DNA of 64,000 bases from Nephrocerus scutellatus. Its lineage: Eukaryota; Arthropoda; Insecta; Diptera; Pipunculidae. A model generated the notes under the pieces. That model did no database searches and was not told the DNA's origin. It saw only the letters and a program-made list of their open reading frames with translations. The position numbers and the translations under genes were made by a program. The stretch covers positions 38,948,760 through 39,012,759 of the forward strand of contig OX352761.1 of assembly GCA_947095585.1 (NCBI GenBank). Reading direction: 5' to 3'. Positions 1-10,400 of the stretch are shown here, one piece after another; the first letter of the stretch is position 1, and each line of letters begins with the position of its first letter.

Positions 1-150
1 TAAGAGGTTGCCGATTTTTTTTTTGAATAAAACACATATAAAATTATGAAATGACCAAAATTTTTTTTTATTTGGTAGATAATTTTTTGGCATTTAACAT
101 TTAAACACAATTTCTGGCATATGGCTACCACGACTATTTTTCACAAATGT

Positions 151-184
<34 letters not shown>

Positions 185-299
185 CATAATGATTTGCCAA
201 ACAATACTGAGTAGAAATGCCACTTTGAGCTGTCAAAACAACTGTCATAAAATAAAACGACATCTATCGGAAAAACAAACCTCCCAAAAAAACACCCTA
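1..299. other. AT-rich flank, no gene seen
   Basis: AT-rich sequence with an uninterrupted T run at about 153-184. No coding similarity was recognised before the copia remnant begins near 300. Confidence 0.6.
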
Positions 300-1016
300 T
301 AGAAGAGACGTTAAATTCATTAAAAAGGGAATTTAGAGCGAAAGATTTAGGACAAATGAAAACATTTTTGGCAATGGAAATTGAAAGAAATACAGAAGAA
401 GTAGTAATATATATAGATATTAATTGATAAAATTTTACAAAAATTCAATATGACAGAATGTAAAGTTATAGAAACACCTATGGAAGCAAATCTACAATTG
501 ATAGAGAGTGAAGAAAGAAAAGAACATTACTTTCCATACAGAAAGCTCATTTGAAGCCTAATGTACCTAACAGTGACACTAAGACCGGATTTGACATATT
601 CAGTATCATACCTAAGTAGATACTTGGATAAACCATCGGAACAAATTTGGAAAGCCGGGAAGAGAGTATTAAGATATATAAACGATCATCAGACAGAAAG
701 TTATATTCCTACTCAGACTCAGATTGAGCAGGAGACAAAAATTACAGAAAAAGTGTAAGTGGATGTATAATATTTTACGGAGAGAACCCAGTAGCATGGT
801 TTTTTAAGAAGCAGAGATTTGTATCCTTGTCAACAGCTGAATGTGAATACATAGCTGCAGCCACAACAGCACAAGAATTAATTAATCTAAAAGGCATCAG
901 AAAACATCTAGGACATGTTTTTTACTAAAATTTTATTAAATTAAGAACTTAAAGACATTAAAAAGCTTGATAAATGTTAACAATTATTAATTATGTAAAT
1001 TAAAATTGAGGAGGAG
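300..1016 (+). pseudogene. Ty1/copia pol remnant (RT C-terminus and RNase H)
   Basis: Decayed end of a copia polyprotein. About 320-425 encodes the RT tail with the copia-type block KDLGQMKTFLAMEIER. About 561-710 encodes the RT connection (RPDLTYSVSYLSRYLDKP). About 765-925 encodes RNase H with the hallmark STAECEYIAAA. Stops and frame changes near 427, 553 and 758 break the reading frame. The remnant leads straight into a purine-rich tract and an LTR, as expected for the 3' end of a copia element; gag, protease, integrase and most of RT are missing. The family call rests on these motifs. The left boundary is approximate. Confidence 0.8.
1006..1016 (+). other. Copia polypurine tract
   Basis: The purine-rich run TTGAGGAGGAG lies directly against the TG that opens the LTR, the normal place for the plus-strand primer. 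Confidence 0.7.
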
Positions 1017-1263
1017 TGTAAGAAATATAAATTTCAATGAAAGAATAAAGAACAACATGTAGCTAGTTGTTAGAAATATAAATGTCAAAATGAGAGAACA
1101 CCTTGTAGTTAGATGGTGTTGAAGTGGTGTGATGTTCGAGTCGAAAAGAAACATATACGCACAAAAGAAAAATCTTTTCTGATAAAGTTAATAAAAATAT
1201 AAACGATTAGTATTACAAACTTAATATTGTTTTCTTTATTGAAAATATTATAAATATTCAACA
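1017..1263 (+). repeat. Copia 3' LTR (247 bp)
   Basis: Starts TGTAAGAAATATAAAT and ends TATTCAACA, so it has TG...CA ends, and it follows a polypurine tract. It holds a TATA-like AATATAAACG near 1195 and a partial internal repeat of 'TTAGAAATATAAATGTCAA' type near 1020 and 1070. No 5' LTR partner lies in the window, so the ends come from structure alone. Confidence 0.65.
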
Positions 1264-1982
1264 GAGTGGATTGAACGTGACGCTTCTAGCCACAATTCCT
1301 GCGTAGAATGCCGGACTGCAGGCAAACTCGTGGGAAGTCATACAGAGGAAGCAGGAAGGTGCACTCCTTCACCTTGTATTGGCTATTGATGACACCTGCA
1401 GTAGTAGGCTTAACACCTAGAAAGGCAAAATTGGGTACCGCTTTGGTCATGTAAAGCTAATCCTTAAGAGCACCGACAAGGATTAAGCAACTGGCCGCGA
1501 TACTTCAACTAGAGAGAAAGCCCCCTCCTCTTTAAACACCGCCGATGGGCAAGAATATAAAGAAGTTTCCGGGGTAACACCCTCCACTCTGGCACCGCAA
1601 CCATCCACTTCAACCGACAACGTTGCTGGCCACGTTGCTCAATACGGCTCAGGTGCCTCCTCTAAGAAGAAGATCACCAGACCAAATACTTCGACCAGCA
1701 GATCCACCGGGCTTGCTGGTCCAAGCTCTTCTGGCAACAGAGGCGGAAAAAACATAGACCGGTGGTCTGCTACCGTAAAGACTGTACGAATGTACCTCGT
1801 ACGACCGGTAATGTGACCGGATCTTCCATTTCGAGTAGCGGTGCCACTGGGCACGCAATTCGGAAGACAGTTAAGTCGGCTAATAATAGACCTGTGGGTC
1901 AAACACCGACTGATTGCCGTAAAGGAAAAGGCCCTAAAAAAGCCCAATTACTCCGGCAAGCCAACTCCTCAAAAGGGGATTT

Positions 1983-2320
1983 ATGAGCACCATTAAGGTG
2001 CTAAAAGCGAATCTGCATCACGCTAAGGGCGCGTCCGCTACCCTCTGCAAAAAATTTGCTGATGAGAACATAACCCTTGGTCTCATTCAAGAACCATGGG
2101 TTATCAGCGGAAAAATCGAAGGTCTACGGAATAAGGCAAGTAAGCTAATCTTTAAAAGCGGGGAAACAGCGCCAAGGGCGGCCTGTTTGATCAGCATTAT
2201 TACATTAACTTTCTTCCAATTCCAGAATTCATGACGAAGGACTTGGTGGCACTGCTAGTGGCAATTCCGACCGAGAGGGGATCAAAAAACATCGTGTGTG
2301 CCTCATCGTGACGCTTCTAC
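1983..2320 (+). pseudogene. LOA LINE endonuclease N-terminus
   Basis: Encodes the start of an apurinic-type endonuclease: LKANLHHAKGASATL, then LGLIQEPWV, the Asn- and Glu-bearing motifs that open LOA/I-group endonucleases. A frame change near 2200 is followed by a matching continuation (about 2205-2305, AIPTERGSK). The catalytic remainder and most of RT are deleted. The gene is not functional. Confidence 0.7.
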
Positions 2321-2324
2321 GGCA

Positions 2325-2977
2325 AAACTTGGAGTCTTAAGCCTAAAATGATAAATTGGATGCATACCATGATGGTAAGACCAATTATCACGTACCACCA
2401 TATGATGGCCGCAAGTTCTTGAACGGATAACGCTAATTAAGCTTCAGAAGCTACAAAGAATTGTCTGTCTAGGTATGACGGGCGTCATGCGCACCTGCCC
2501 TACTACTGCATTAGAAGCTGTTGTAGGGCTTTCACCCCTGAAAATCTTCATTAGAAAGACGGCCGCTAGATGCGCTTTCAAGCTGAAACTAGAATATGGG
2601 TACAAACAAGGTGACTACGTGGGACACCTAAATATTATAGACTCAATTCCTGAAAGAGACATGTTTTGCACCGGACACCATGGCCAGGAAGTACTGTTTC
2701 GGTAGGTTATTTGAGGTAAAAATATTGGACCGAGCAATCTGGTCTAATGGTGCCCAAACATTGGACAAAAAAGGTCTGGTATGGTACACAGACGGATCGA
2801 AGATGGATTCTGGAGTTGGCGCTGGGGAATATGAACCAAACACCAAAGTTTCGTTACCTATGGGTAAAAGTCCCACTGTTTTCCAAGCGGAGCTCCATGC
2901 CATTGGGTCTGCGCTAGAATAAACCTGAGTAAGGGTATTATAGGCGCTACGATTTATATCTTTTCAGATAGTCAGGC
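2325..2977 (+). pseudogene. LOA LINE RT tail and RNase H start
   Basis: About 2325-2410 reads like the region after the RT palm (WSLKPKMINWMHTMMVRPIITY). About 2445-2640 matches the conserved TALEAVVGLSPL region. About 2710-2922 opens an RNase H domain with YTDGSKMDSGVGAG and the acidic FQAELHAI, followed after a stop by FSDSQA at about 2962-2977. This RNase H order (D, E, D) continues at 20443. Two or more in-frame stops are present. Confidence 0.75.
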
Positions 2978-3559
2978 GGTTACATTCCAAGAACCATTCA
3001 CATCACTTTATAATAATATTAAACACCCTATGATAATGAAGAATGATACAAAAAATCTTTCTATAAACAAAATGTTATGTTCACAAGAAATATCAACAAT
3101 AAACTGCATATCAGCAGATTTTGCCCTTTAGTAACTTGTGCGTCAAAAGCACCAATAGATTAATTGTGTCAGCAATTTAATAAGACAAAGGAAAGCAAAC
3201 GATCTTCCGTCGAAGAGAGATTTGCTGAGTAGACAAATTTAAAGTATAAAAAGGGTTTCCTCGATCATATAATTTTAGTTCTAGTTCTGAGTTCTAAGTT
3301 CTTACTCCTATGTATAGCTGAATATTTTCCCCCACCAGTGGTAAGGGATCTGAAGCTCATCTAATAAATTATTTTAAAAAGAAATACTTGCGTAAGTTCT
3401 TACTCCTATGTATAGCTGAAGATTTTCCCCCACCAGTGGTAAGGGATCTGAAGCTCATCTAATAAAATATTTTAAAAAGAAATACTTGCGTTTTATTAAG
3501 TTGTTGTGTTTTCATAAGAAATATATTTTTTTTTATAAATAAGAATCGGAAACGAAACT
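2978..3559 (+). repeat. Gypsy 5' LTR (582 bp)
   Basis: Matches the split 3' LTR at 17917-20442. It carries a TATA-like AGTATAAAAAGG near 3242 and one copy (about 3092-3224) of the 132-bp unit that is expanded six-fold in the 3' LTR. It ends GAAACT at the primer site. Confidence 0.75.
3295..3490 (+). repeat. 98-bp tandem duplication in the gypsy 5' LTR
   Basis: Two adjacent copies (3295-3392 and 3393-3490) beginning TAAGTTCTTACTCC, differing at a few bases. The matching part of the 3' LTR (from about 20270) has one copy. Confidence 0.85.
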
Positions 3560-3573
3560 GGCGCAGTTGGTAG
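3559..3573 (+). other. Gypsy primer-binding site (tRNA-Ser-like)
   Basis: TGGCGCAGTTGGTAG directly follows the LTR. It resembles the primer site of the insect 17.6/297 group, complementary to a tRNA-Ser 3' end. The first T may overlap the LTR end. Confidence 0.65.
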
Positions 3574-3829
3574 AATCTCGAAAGATCAATTTAAATGTAT
3601 CTTACTTTATTTAAAGTTTAATTCGGGATTACAAATCGTCCTTTAACTAGATAAAATAGTTTGTCGGTAAATTAAAATTACAAAACGGTATTATAGGTCA
3701 AAAAAAAATATATATATATATATATAATTCAGTGAAAAACATAGTGAATCAAGATCCGTAAAGGCAATTTCGCAAAATCTCGTAGAGGGAATGTTTAACT
3801 GTAAAAATAAATAAATCAAACATTTTTTA

Positions 3830-5105
3830 ATGCTACCAGAGCATTTAATGCTTCAAAAGGGAGCAGATGCACTGCAAGTAGAAGAACCACACGCAGAACA
3901 GAACTCACAAAGCTGGATAGACGACGAAGCAACAGCTGATTTTCAAGAACATTTCAAATCAATTCAACAAAAGTTAAGAAGACAACAACTTCGACGAAAT
4001 AAAATTAAATAAAAGTGTAGCTTTAATAAAAGTAAGGAAGGAAGAACAACTTTACGTGGCAGAAAATATCCATGTCGAAAGCCCCAACGTGTTCAAAAAA
4101 TAAATGAAGAAATTTAAACCATACAACATACCAGCTGCATTAAAATTTGATAAAAAGGAAAGTGATACTTCAGCTATAGAATCAACATAATCAACAGGTC
4201 CAGCGGCGATCCAACAGCTAAAAGAAAAACCAATTGAAGAAAATCTTGAGCAACAAATTCAAAAAATGGCCACTATAACTATTGATCCATTAAATTTAAT
4301 TAAGAACTTACCAAACTTCAATGTAAAACATGTAACTTGATTATATTTATAATAAAGGCAGACTTTATAATAAGTACATTCAGTTTATACAATGAACCCG
4401 CAAAAGAATTTATAGTTAGTGAAATAAAATCTAAAATAACAGATTTTGCATTAGAAGTAATATTGTGTGGTGACCCAAATAGCTGGCAAGAAGTAAAAAA
4501 AATATTAGTTAGAAATTTCGGAGAGAAAGAATCCTTTTTAAAATTAAAGGAACAAGCAGATAGAGTTTATACTAAGAATATAACTCAGCTTTATAATTCA
4601 TATTCAGGCATTCTTTGTAGATTAAATAATAAATATTATCTATCGGAAGACAAACCAATAGAATAGAATGAAGCATCATTATTAGCTAAATTTTGCGAAA
4701 AAATTCCACCAAATAGTTCGATTATAATTAATCATAGCATAAAAACTTTAAGTGAAGCTTTTTATAAATTAGAAGCTTGTCATTGGACAAAGGAAGAGAA
4801 TAATAATAATAATGATAGAAATTTTCGAAGTTTTAGAACTGGAAATAACAATAATAATTTTAACGACAAAAATTATAAAAAAAATAATAATTATAATACA
4901 AAGAAAAGAAATGATAGAGATTATAAAAACGAATCAGGAAATTCAAATAACAATAGGAATTTCAATTGAACAAAATTATAGGCAACCAAACAGAAGTGGA
5001 AATTTTTCTAATAATAGTCGTAACCCATTTGCTACACAAAATAAAAAAAATGATCCAGAACCAATGGAAGTAGATCACCTTACTCAAAATAAAGCAAATT
5101 TTCAA
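3830..5105 (+). pseudogene. Gypsy gag remnant
   Basis: Broken Gag. 3830-4012 is an acidic/Gln-rich start (60 codons). 4337-4666 is a 109-codon capsid piece containing AKEFIVSEIKSKITDFA and a WQEVKKILVRNFG block, typical of the gag fold of insect errantiviruses. 4800-5105 is Asn-rich nucleocapsid-like sequence ending in EPMEVDHL. No CCHC zinc knuckle is visible, which is normal for this group. Stops and frameshifts separate the pieces. Confidence 0.7.
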
Positions 5106-5129
5106 ACACCTGCCTCAACAGACCCTGCA

Positions 5130-5434
5130 TAGATGTTCATATTCTTATTAAAAAACTTAGATTTTTAGTAGACACAGGAGCAGCTACATCTATTTTAAAA
5201 GAAAATATATTTCCAAGACATTTTGAAAGTAAATTAGACAAACCAGTTGCAATTAAGGCATTATATAATGAAAAACAAATAAATACTAAAATAATTTTAC
5301 CATTACCAATCGAATTTAATAAAAAAGACTCAACCATAGAGTTTTTAATTACTCCAATTACCAACAGTTCATTTGACGGAATTTTAGGAAATAATATCCT
5401 TATACCATTAGAAGCCGAAATATCATATTATATA
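5130..5434 (+). pseudogene. Gypsy aspartic protease, cut by BEL/Pao insertion
   Basis: Retropepsin with the active-site motif LVDTGAAT (about 5168-5190) and the second conserved block GILGNNIL (about 5380-5400). The frame runs to the edge of the BEL/Pao LTR at 5435. The PR-RT linker resumes at 14603. It belongs to the same gag-pol as the RT piece there. Confidence 0.75.
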
Positions 5435-6168
5435 TGTTAATTATCTCGTTTGATAATAGATATAAGAAATCTTATTTAAATCTTCTAGTACCTCAACCAG
5501 AAGATCTTTGTAGAGTGTTAAATATATCTTCTGGTACATAAACCAGAAGATCTTCGAAGTTTATTTGAGTTCTAACTATGGCACTTGAACCGAGTTAGAT
5601 TTGTGTATGTGTTTGAACAACGGCACTTCAACCGAGTTCAACGTAGACTATGAGTTGTTTGGACAACGGCACTTTAACCGAGTTCAATCGTAGAAATGAG
5701 TTTTTGTTTGAACAACGGTACTTCAACCGAGTTCAATCGTCGAAATAAATGAAAGACAAGAGATACGTCTGCTATACTCATTACAACTGACTTTATTAAC
5801 CAAATTAACGTGCTTATAAACTAAAATAACGTGAGAAAATTGTAATATAAAAAATGCAACTTAGGAACTATCAAAACATTAGAATAAATGACAAATATAA
5901 GATACGTGACAAAATGCAAAATAAATGTATTTCGCGTAACAAGAAGACACAACTCATACCAGACTATTCGCAAGGCAGCACTTCCAAAAAAAATGTATTG
6001 CACCTCAGCATGTGCCATTGCACTTACTCGGCGCATCCACCTGTGACCGTGAAATAGAGATTCTAATTACAGAACTCGTTGATCGTAGTTTGACTGCGGT
6101 GCACACAATCTGGTAATTTGAATTGTGTCAACTGTTTTGCTGACTACATGTCTAGAGGAGTTTAAACA
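5435..6168 (-). repeat. BEL/Pao 3' LTR
   Basis: 734 bp; in element orientation it runs TGTTTAAACTCC to ATTAACA. On the plus strand, 5585-5740 holds four imperfect repeats of the type 'ACAACGGCACTTCAACCGAG', about 50 bp apart. Short ATG-led frames inside the LTR are chance. Confidence 0.93.
5585..5740. repeat. Short direct repeats inside BEL/Pao LTR
   Basis: Imperfect repeats of ACGGCACTTCAACCGAGTTC at about 50-bp spacing. The same array is in the other LTR at about 14019-14174. They may be binding sites or an LTR minisatellite; function unknown. Confidence 0.75.
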
Positions 6169-6180
6169 TTCTCCCCCGCG
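6169..6180 (-). other. BEL/Pao polypurine tract
   Basis: In element orientation GCGGGGGAGAA precedes the TG of the 3' LTR. Confidence 0.8.
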
Positions 6181-6208
6181 TTGAATGGTAATTCAAAATA
6201 ACTATCTT

Positions 6209-7277
6209 TTAAACATGAATGGTAAAGTCCTGATTATTTCTCTGTCTGGGTTGCGGAACTGGGCCCTTTGTCCGATTGATGTAATGGTGACATTTTCGCC
6301 ATAAGAACAGGCATGCGATAGTAATGACGAGTCCTAAGGCCATATAACTGATGATAAAGTGGTGAATAGTATTGGTCTTGACTTGATGTGGCAATTCTAT
6401 GAGTTCATGAGCTTTAACGAGCTCATGCAAGGCCATTAGTTCCTGTAGTTGTGGTTTGTATTGATCACTCGTTTCAAATACTGGTGGAGATGGTCTTAGT
6501 GGTGACATTTCCGATAGCTTGCCGAAACTTGAGTAGGAGGTGGCGATACTGCTTGGATAGACATGATGCCCTTGTATAGTGACGACATCTTGTTTTACCA
6601 CACAATGTGGCTCCAACTGCAGTAACCCAGAGCCGTCTAGGTCGATTTGAGACATTTCGCTGCCACAGATTATGTTGGCTCTTGATTTTGATTTCATAGC
6701 GTAGATCCATTTGTTTGGGTGATTCAATTGGATCCATACGGGGCTGTTTGCCACTTCTCTAATTTCGCAGTCTTGTTGCGTAAGATTGTTGAAAAGATGA
6801 ATTTCACAGGAACAAATTTCAGCGCCTTTATGATATATTGGCTGTGACGCTGTACATAGATACGCCTTTTTCACTAGTTTGCAAGCTGCTAACTCAGATT
6901 CTGACAGTGGAGAGTAATGATCTCTGGCTGCGTTGATTGCCATATACGTCGTGCATGGATTGATCGCCAAAAGTGTTCTGTTTGCCATAGTTGGGATTGG
7001 GATTATCTTGTAGAGATTAAACTGATCTTGGTTTATGAGAGGCAAGGTAATTTTGAAGATAACGTGGTTGCTGCTAATTCCTCCCTTTACAGACATCAGT
7101 TTATAGACCTGCAGCAGATCTTTCTGATCTACAGGTAGCTGTCTTGATACTGGAAGATGTTGCTTTATTTTCAATAACTCTTGACTAAGTTGTGATGGTG
7201 AAAGCAGCAAGGGATGAAGCTTTCCATGGTGTGTATCTGCCAAGGCATCGAGCATTGATGATTGGATTCGGTATAAA
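6209..7277 (-). CDS. BEL/Pao envelope C-terminal part (separated)
   Basis: Open frame continuing the envelope of the roo-like element. It carries many Cys residues and ends with a hydrophobic membrane segment (FIISYMALGLVITIACLFLW) and a short basic tail, the usual layout of the transmembrane subunit of insect retroelement envelopes related to baculovirus F proteins. The frame is open upstream to 7327 but that part is LTR-derived, so no true start exists here. The segment was originally continuous with the long frame at 7366-12921 and is cut off by the LTR-fragment rearrangement at 7187-7462. Its role in the family is membrane fusion and entry; this copy is broken. Confidence 0.8.
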
Positions 7278-7462
7278 GGCAGCACTTCCAAAAAAAATGT
7301 ATTGCACCTCAGCATGTGCCATTGCACTTACTCGGCGCATCCACCTGTGACCGTGAAATAGAGATTCACAGAAGTTGTGATGGTGAAAGCAGCAAGGGAT
7401 GAAGCTTTCCATGGTGTGTATCTGCCAAGGCATCGAGCATTGATGATTGGATTCGGTATAAA
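7187..7462 (-). repeat. Env direct duplication flanking an LTR fragment
   Basis: Two 91-bp copies of the same env segment (7187-7277 and 7372-7462, seemingly identical) flank about 94 bp copied from the element's own LTR (7278-7371, matching about 5974-6074 with TAATT missing). The insertion puts a stop in the polyprotein. Confidence 0.9.
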
Positions 7463-10400
7463 TTGGATGACATGATCGCCATTTGAAGAGCGAGCGATGT
7501 GAAAAGCTGAAAGATTTTTATCTGATGAATTCCTAATTCGTTATCTATGGTTCTGTTAATTAGTGACTTAACTCGATTGTCAAAAGACTTGAATTTTTTC
7601 TCTGTTGCCAGTTGATCTCGTTTCATGATGTTTAATGTTGAGTCAATTATCGAGGTTTGATTTGCGTAAAGTATTTTTAAATAATTTTCATTTTCCTGAA
7701 CTGTGCTAATCGTCAGAGACATTTGTTCTGCGTATTCTGAATCCAGCACTCCAAAAAGCGCATTTGCAACGTGTCCGATGATGTTAACAGCGCCTCTTTT
7801 TGTTCTGGTTAAGAACAGGCTGTTGTCTAGTCGAAGTTCCCCCTCAGTGTGCTCGAAGATATTGATGGTTTCACTGCACATCTCCTTTTGCTGCATCTGT
7901 TGGCATAGATGACGTAATGCACGTGTACCGTTGACGAAAGTTTCCATCTCTGTCCAATAGGGTTTGAGATCGTAATATATTATTAGGTCCCATTCTGTTG
8001 TGATAAAATTTACGGCTCCTATATTGTCGAAGTGTATGCCAGGATGTGGACTCAGAGTTTCTACCCTGATGGGATTACTGAGAGCTACTGGTAGCATCAA
8101 GAAAGCAATAAGCATTGTTGTAATTAGGGCTCCATGAGACAACTTTAATTTTTTGTGTGATTGTTTTGAGCCATCATTGACGCTTGGGTTTTTCTTCTTT
8201 TCTTTTCCTTTTGCTAGGATATGTTCATCATCGTCCTTTTGTTTTGGGTCGTCCTGTTTATTGCCGATTTCTGTTGTTGCTGATGATTTAGTATCAACCG
8301 GCAGAGGTGCCAAACGATGAATAGCTCGTCGTATAACTCCCTTTGATGTTTGAATATCTGCTACGCGGACCAAACCATCATCACCCGGATAGGTGTTAAT
8401 GATTCGACCAAGCGGCCATTTCATAACAGGTAGATTGTCGTCCTTTATAACAACCATCGTGTCTGGTTTGACGTTTTGGCACTGTTCCTTCCACTTGTAC
8501 CTGCATTGAAGTTCGTTCAAATATTCCCTTGACCACCGGTTCCAAAAGTCCTGTTTGATTTGTTGTATCTGTTTCCATCGCTTTGATAGACTGATGTTTG
8601 CTGGTTGGCTCCATTGATCGACTTGAGCTGTCAGTGGCTCACCAATTAAGAAGTGTCCTGGTGTAAGGGCTGCTAAATCTGCTGGATCTTCTGACATAGG
8701 CGTGATTGGTCGAGAGTTCAGGATGGCCTCGATTTCTATGATGGAGGTTTCTAACTCCTCATACGTAAGAGATGCCGTTGAGACACTTCTAAGAAGCAGA
8801 TGTTTGGCTGACTTTACTGCGGCTTCCCACAGCCCTCCGAAGTGTGGTGCTCTTGGTGGAATTGTATGGAATGTTATTTTTTTGTTACTACAAATTTTCG
8901 ATATTTGAGTTCGAGCACGTTCAGAATATACAGCTTCCTCAAGTTCCACGAGCTGATTACGTGCTCCTACAAAATTGGTAGCATTGTCGCTGTATAGGTT
9001 TTGACAGTACCCTCTTCTGCCAATGAAACGTTTTAAGGCGCCGATGAAGGTGTCAGTTGTCAAGTCACTAGCAAGTTCCATGTGGACAGCCTTTGTCGCA
9101 AAACAGCAGAATATGGCAATGTATGCCTTTTGGGGCCTCTTACCTCTTATTTTATAATGGATCCAGATGGGTCCACAAAAATCTACTCCTGAGTGAATGA
9201 ATGGTCTTGCTGGTTGGACTCTTGTGGATGGTAAGTTGCCCATTATTTGAGAAAATAGCTTTGGTTTGGCCCTTGCGCACTTAAGACAATGCTGAACGAC
9301 TGATCGTGTTATTAGTTTTCCTTTTAATGGCCAAAATCTCTGCCTCAAATGGGCTAGCGTTGTTTGTGGTCCGCAATGCATATTCCCTTCATGCACTGAT
9401 TGAGCTATCAACTTAGTGATAGGGTCGGCGTATGGCAGAAGCATTTGGTGTTTGGCATCATATGTTAAATTAGATGATTGAATCCGTCCACCGACCCGGA
9501 TTATTCCGTTGTTATCTAGGAACGGTGATAACCCTTTGATCGTACTGCTATTGCTGACTTCTCCGTGCCTTTTTAGCTGTGCACTCGCATCTTTGAAATC
9601 TACCTGTTGAATGGTGCGTACAACGGTAAACAAGGCGTCATCCAATTCTCTTGGTGTGAGAAGTATTTGGGTGGCACGAGCGTCACTGCGGCTCTTGGTG
9701 TAGTTGGTGAATCTTTTTATGTAGCCGACAATGTGGAGTAGTTTCTTAAAGCTATTTCCATGATTAATTTTATACAACCAGTCATCGCTAACTTGTGTTG
9801 TCGCAGTGACCTGTAGTACATGTGCCTTTGGAGGTTTTCTTTCTGGGTCGTCTAGAGCCTTAGAGTATGGCAGCGGCCAAAGTGATTCCTTTCCATGAAG
9901 AAAAAGGGGCCCGTAGAACCATATGCTACATGCTGCTATCCTTTCGGGTGCTAATCCCCGTGATAATATGTCTGCAGGATTGTCCTTAGATGCTACATGA
10001 TGCCATTGTTGAGCTGAAGAATTTTCTTGAATTTTTGTCACCCTATTAGCGACAAATATTTCATGCTTCTTTGCTCCTTTATTTGCCAGTCCAGTCTTAG
10101 AATTTATCCAGCACAGAACGATCTCCGAATCGGACCAAAAGAACGTTGGAATTTCTTCGAAGAGTAATTCCTTTTTGACTCGCAAGGATAATTCAGTTGC
10201 TAGTAGCGCTGCACACAGTTCCAGACGGGGTATAGTCTGACGTTGAAGTGGGGCCACTCTTGATTTTGCGCAGAGTAACCGGACGAGGACTCTTCCTTCT
10301 TTGTTGATAGAGCGCAGGTAGACCGCTGCACCATAGGCCTTTTCAGAAGCATCAGCAAAGGTGTGTAGCTGTATTGTTTTTGGAACTTCATGTTCAAAGA

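Larger units (their letters stand above)
1264..2977 (+). mobile_element. LOA-clade LINE, 5' half (split)
   Basis: Remnant of a non-LTR retrotransposon related to the LOA clade. In order it shows a Ser/Thr/Lys-rich ORF1 remnant (about 1570-1985), the endonuclease start (1983-2320), a large internal deletion near 2320, then the RT C-terminal region and the first part of an RNase H domain (about 2325-2977). It stops inside RNase H at the codons for DSQA. RNase H resumes in the next residues at 20443, so a gypsy element split it. Several stops show it is dead. Confidence 0.75.

Noticed and set aside
3559..3573. tRNA-like sequence
   Set aside because: Only the 3' tRNA-complementary primer site is present; there is no cloverleaf.
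5821..6057. Frames of 67-71 codons on both strands, repeated at 14255-14491
   Set aside because: They lie inside the two LTRs of the BEL/Pao element and duplicate because the LTRs do.
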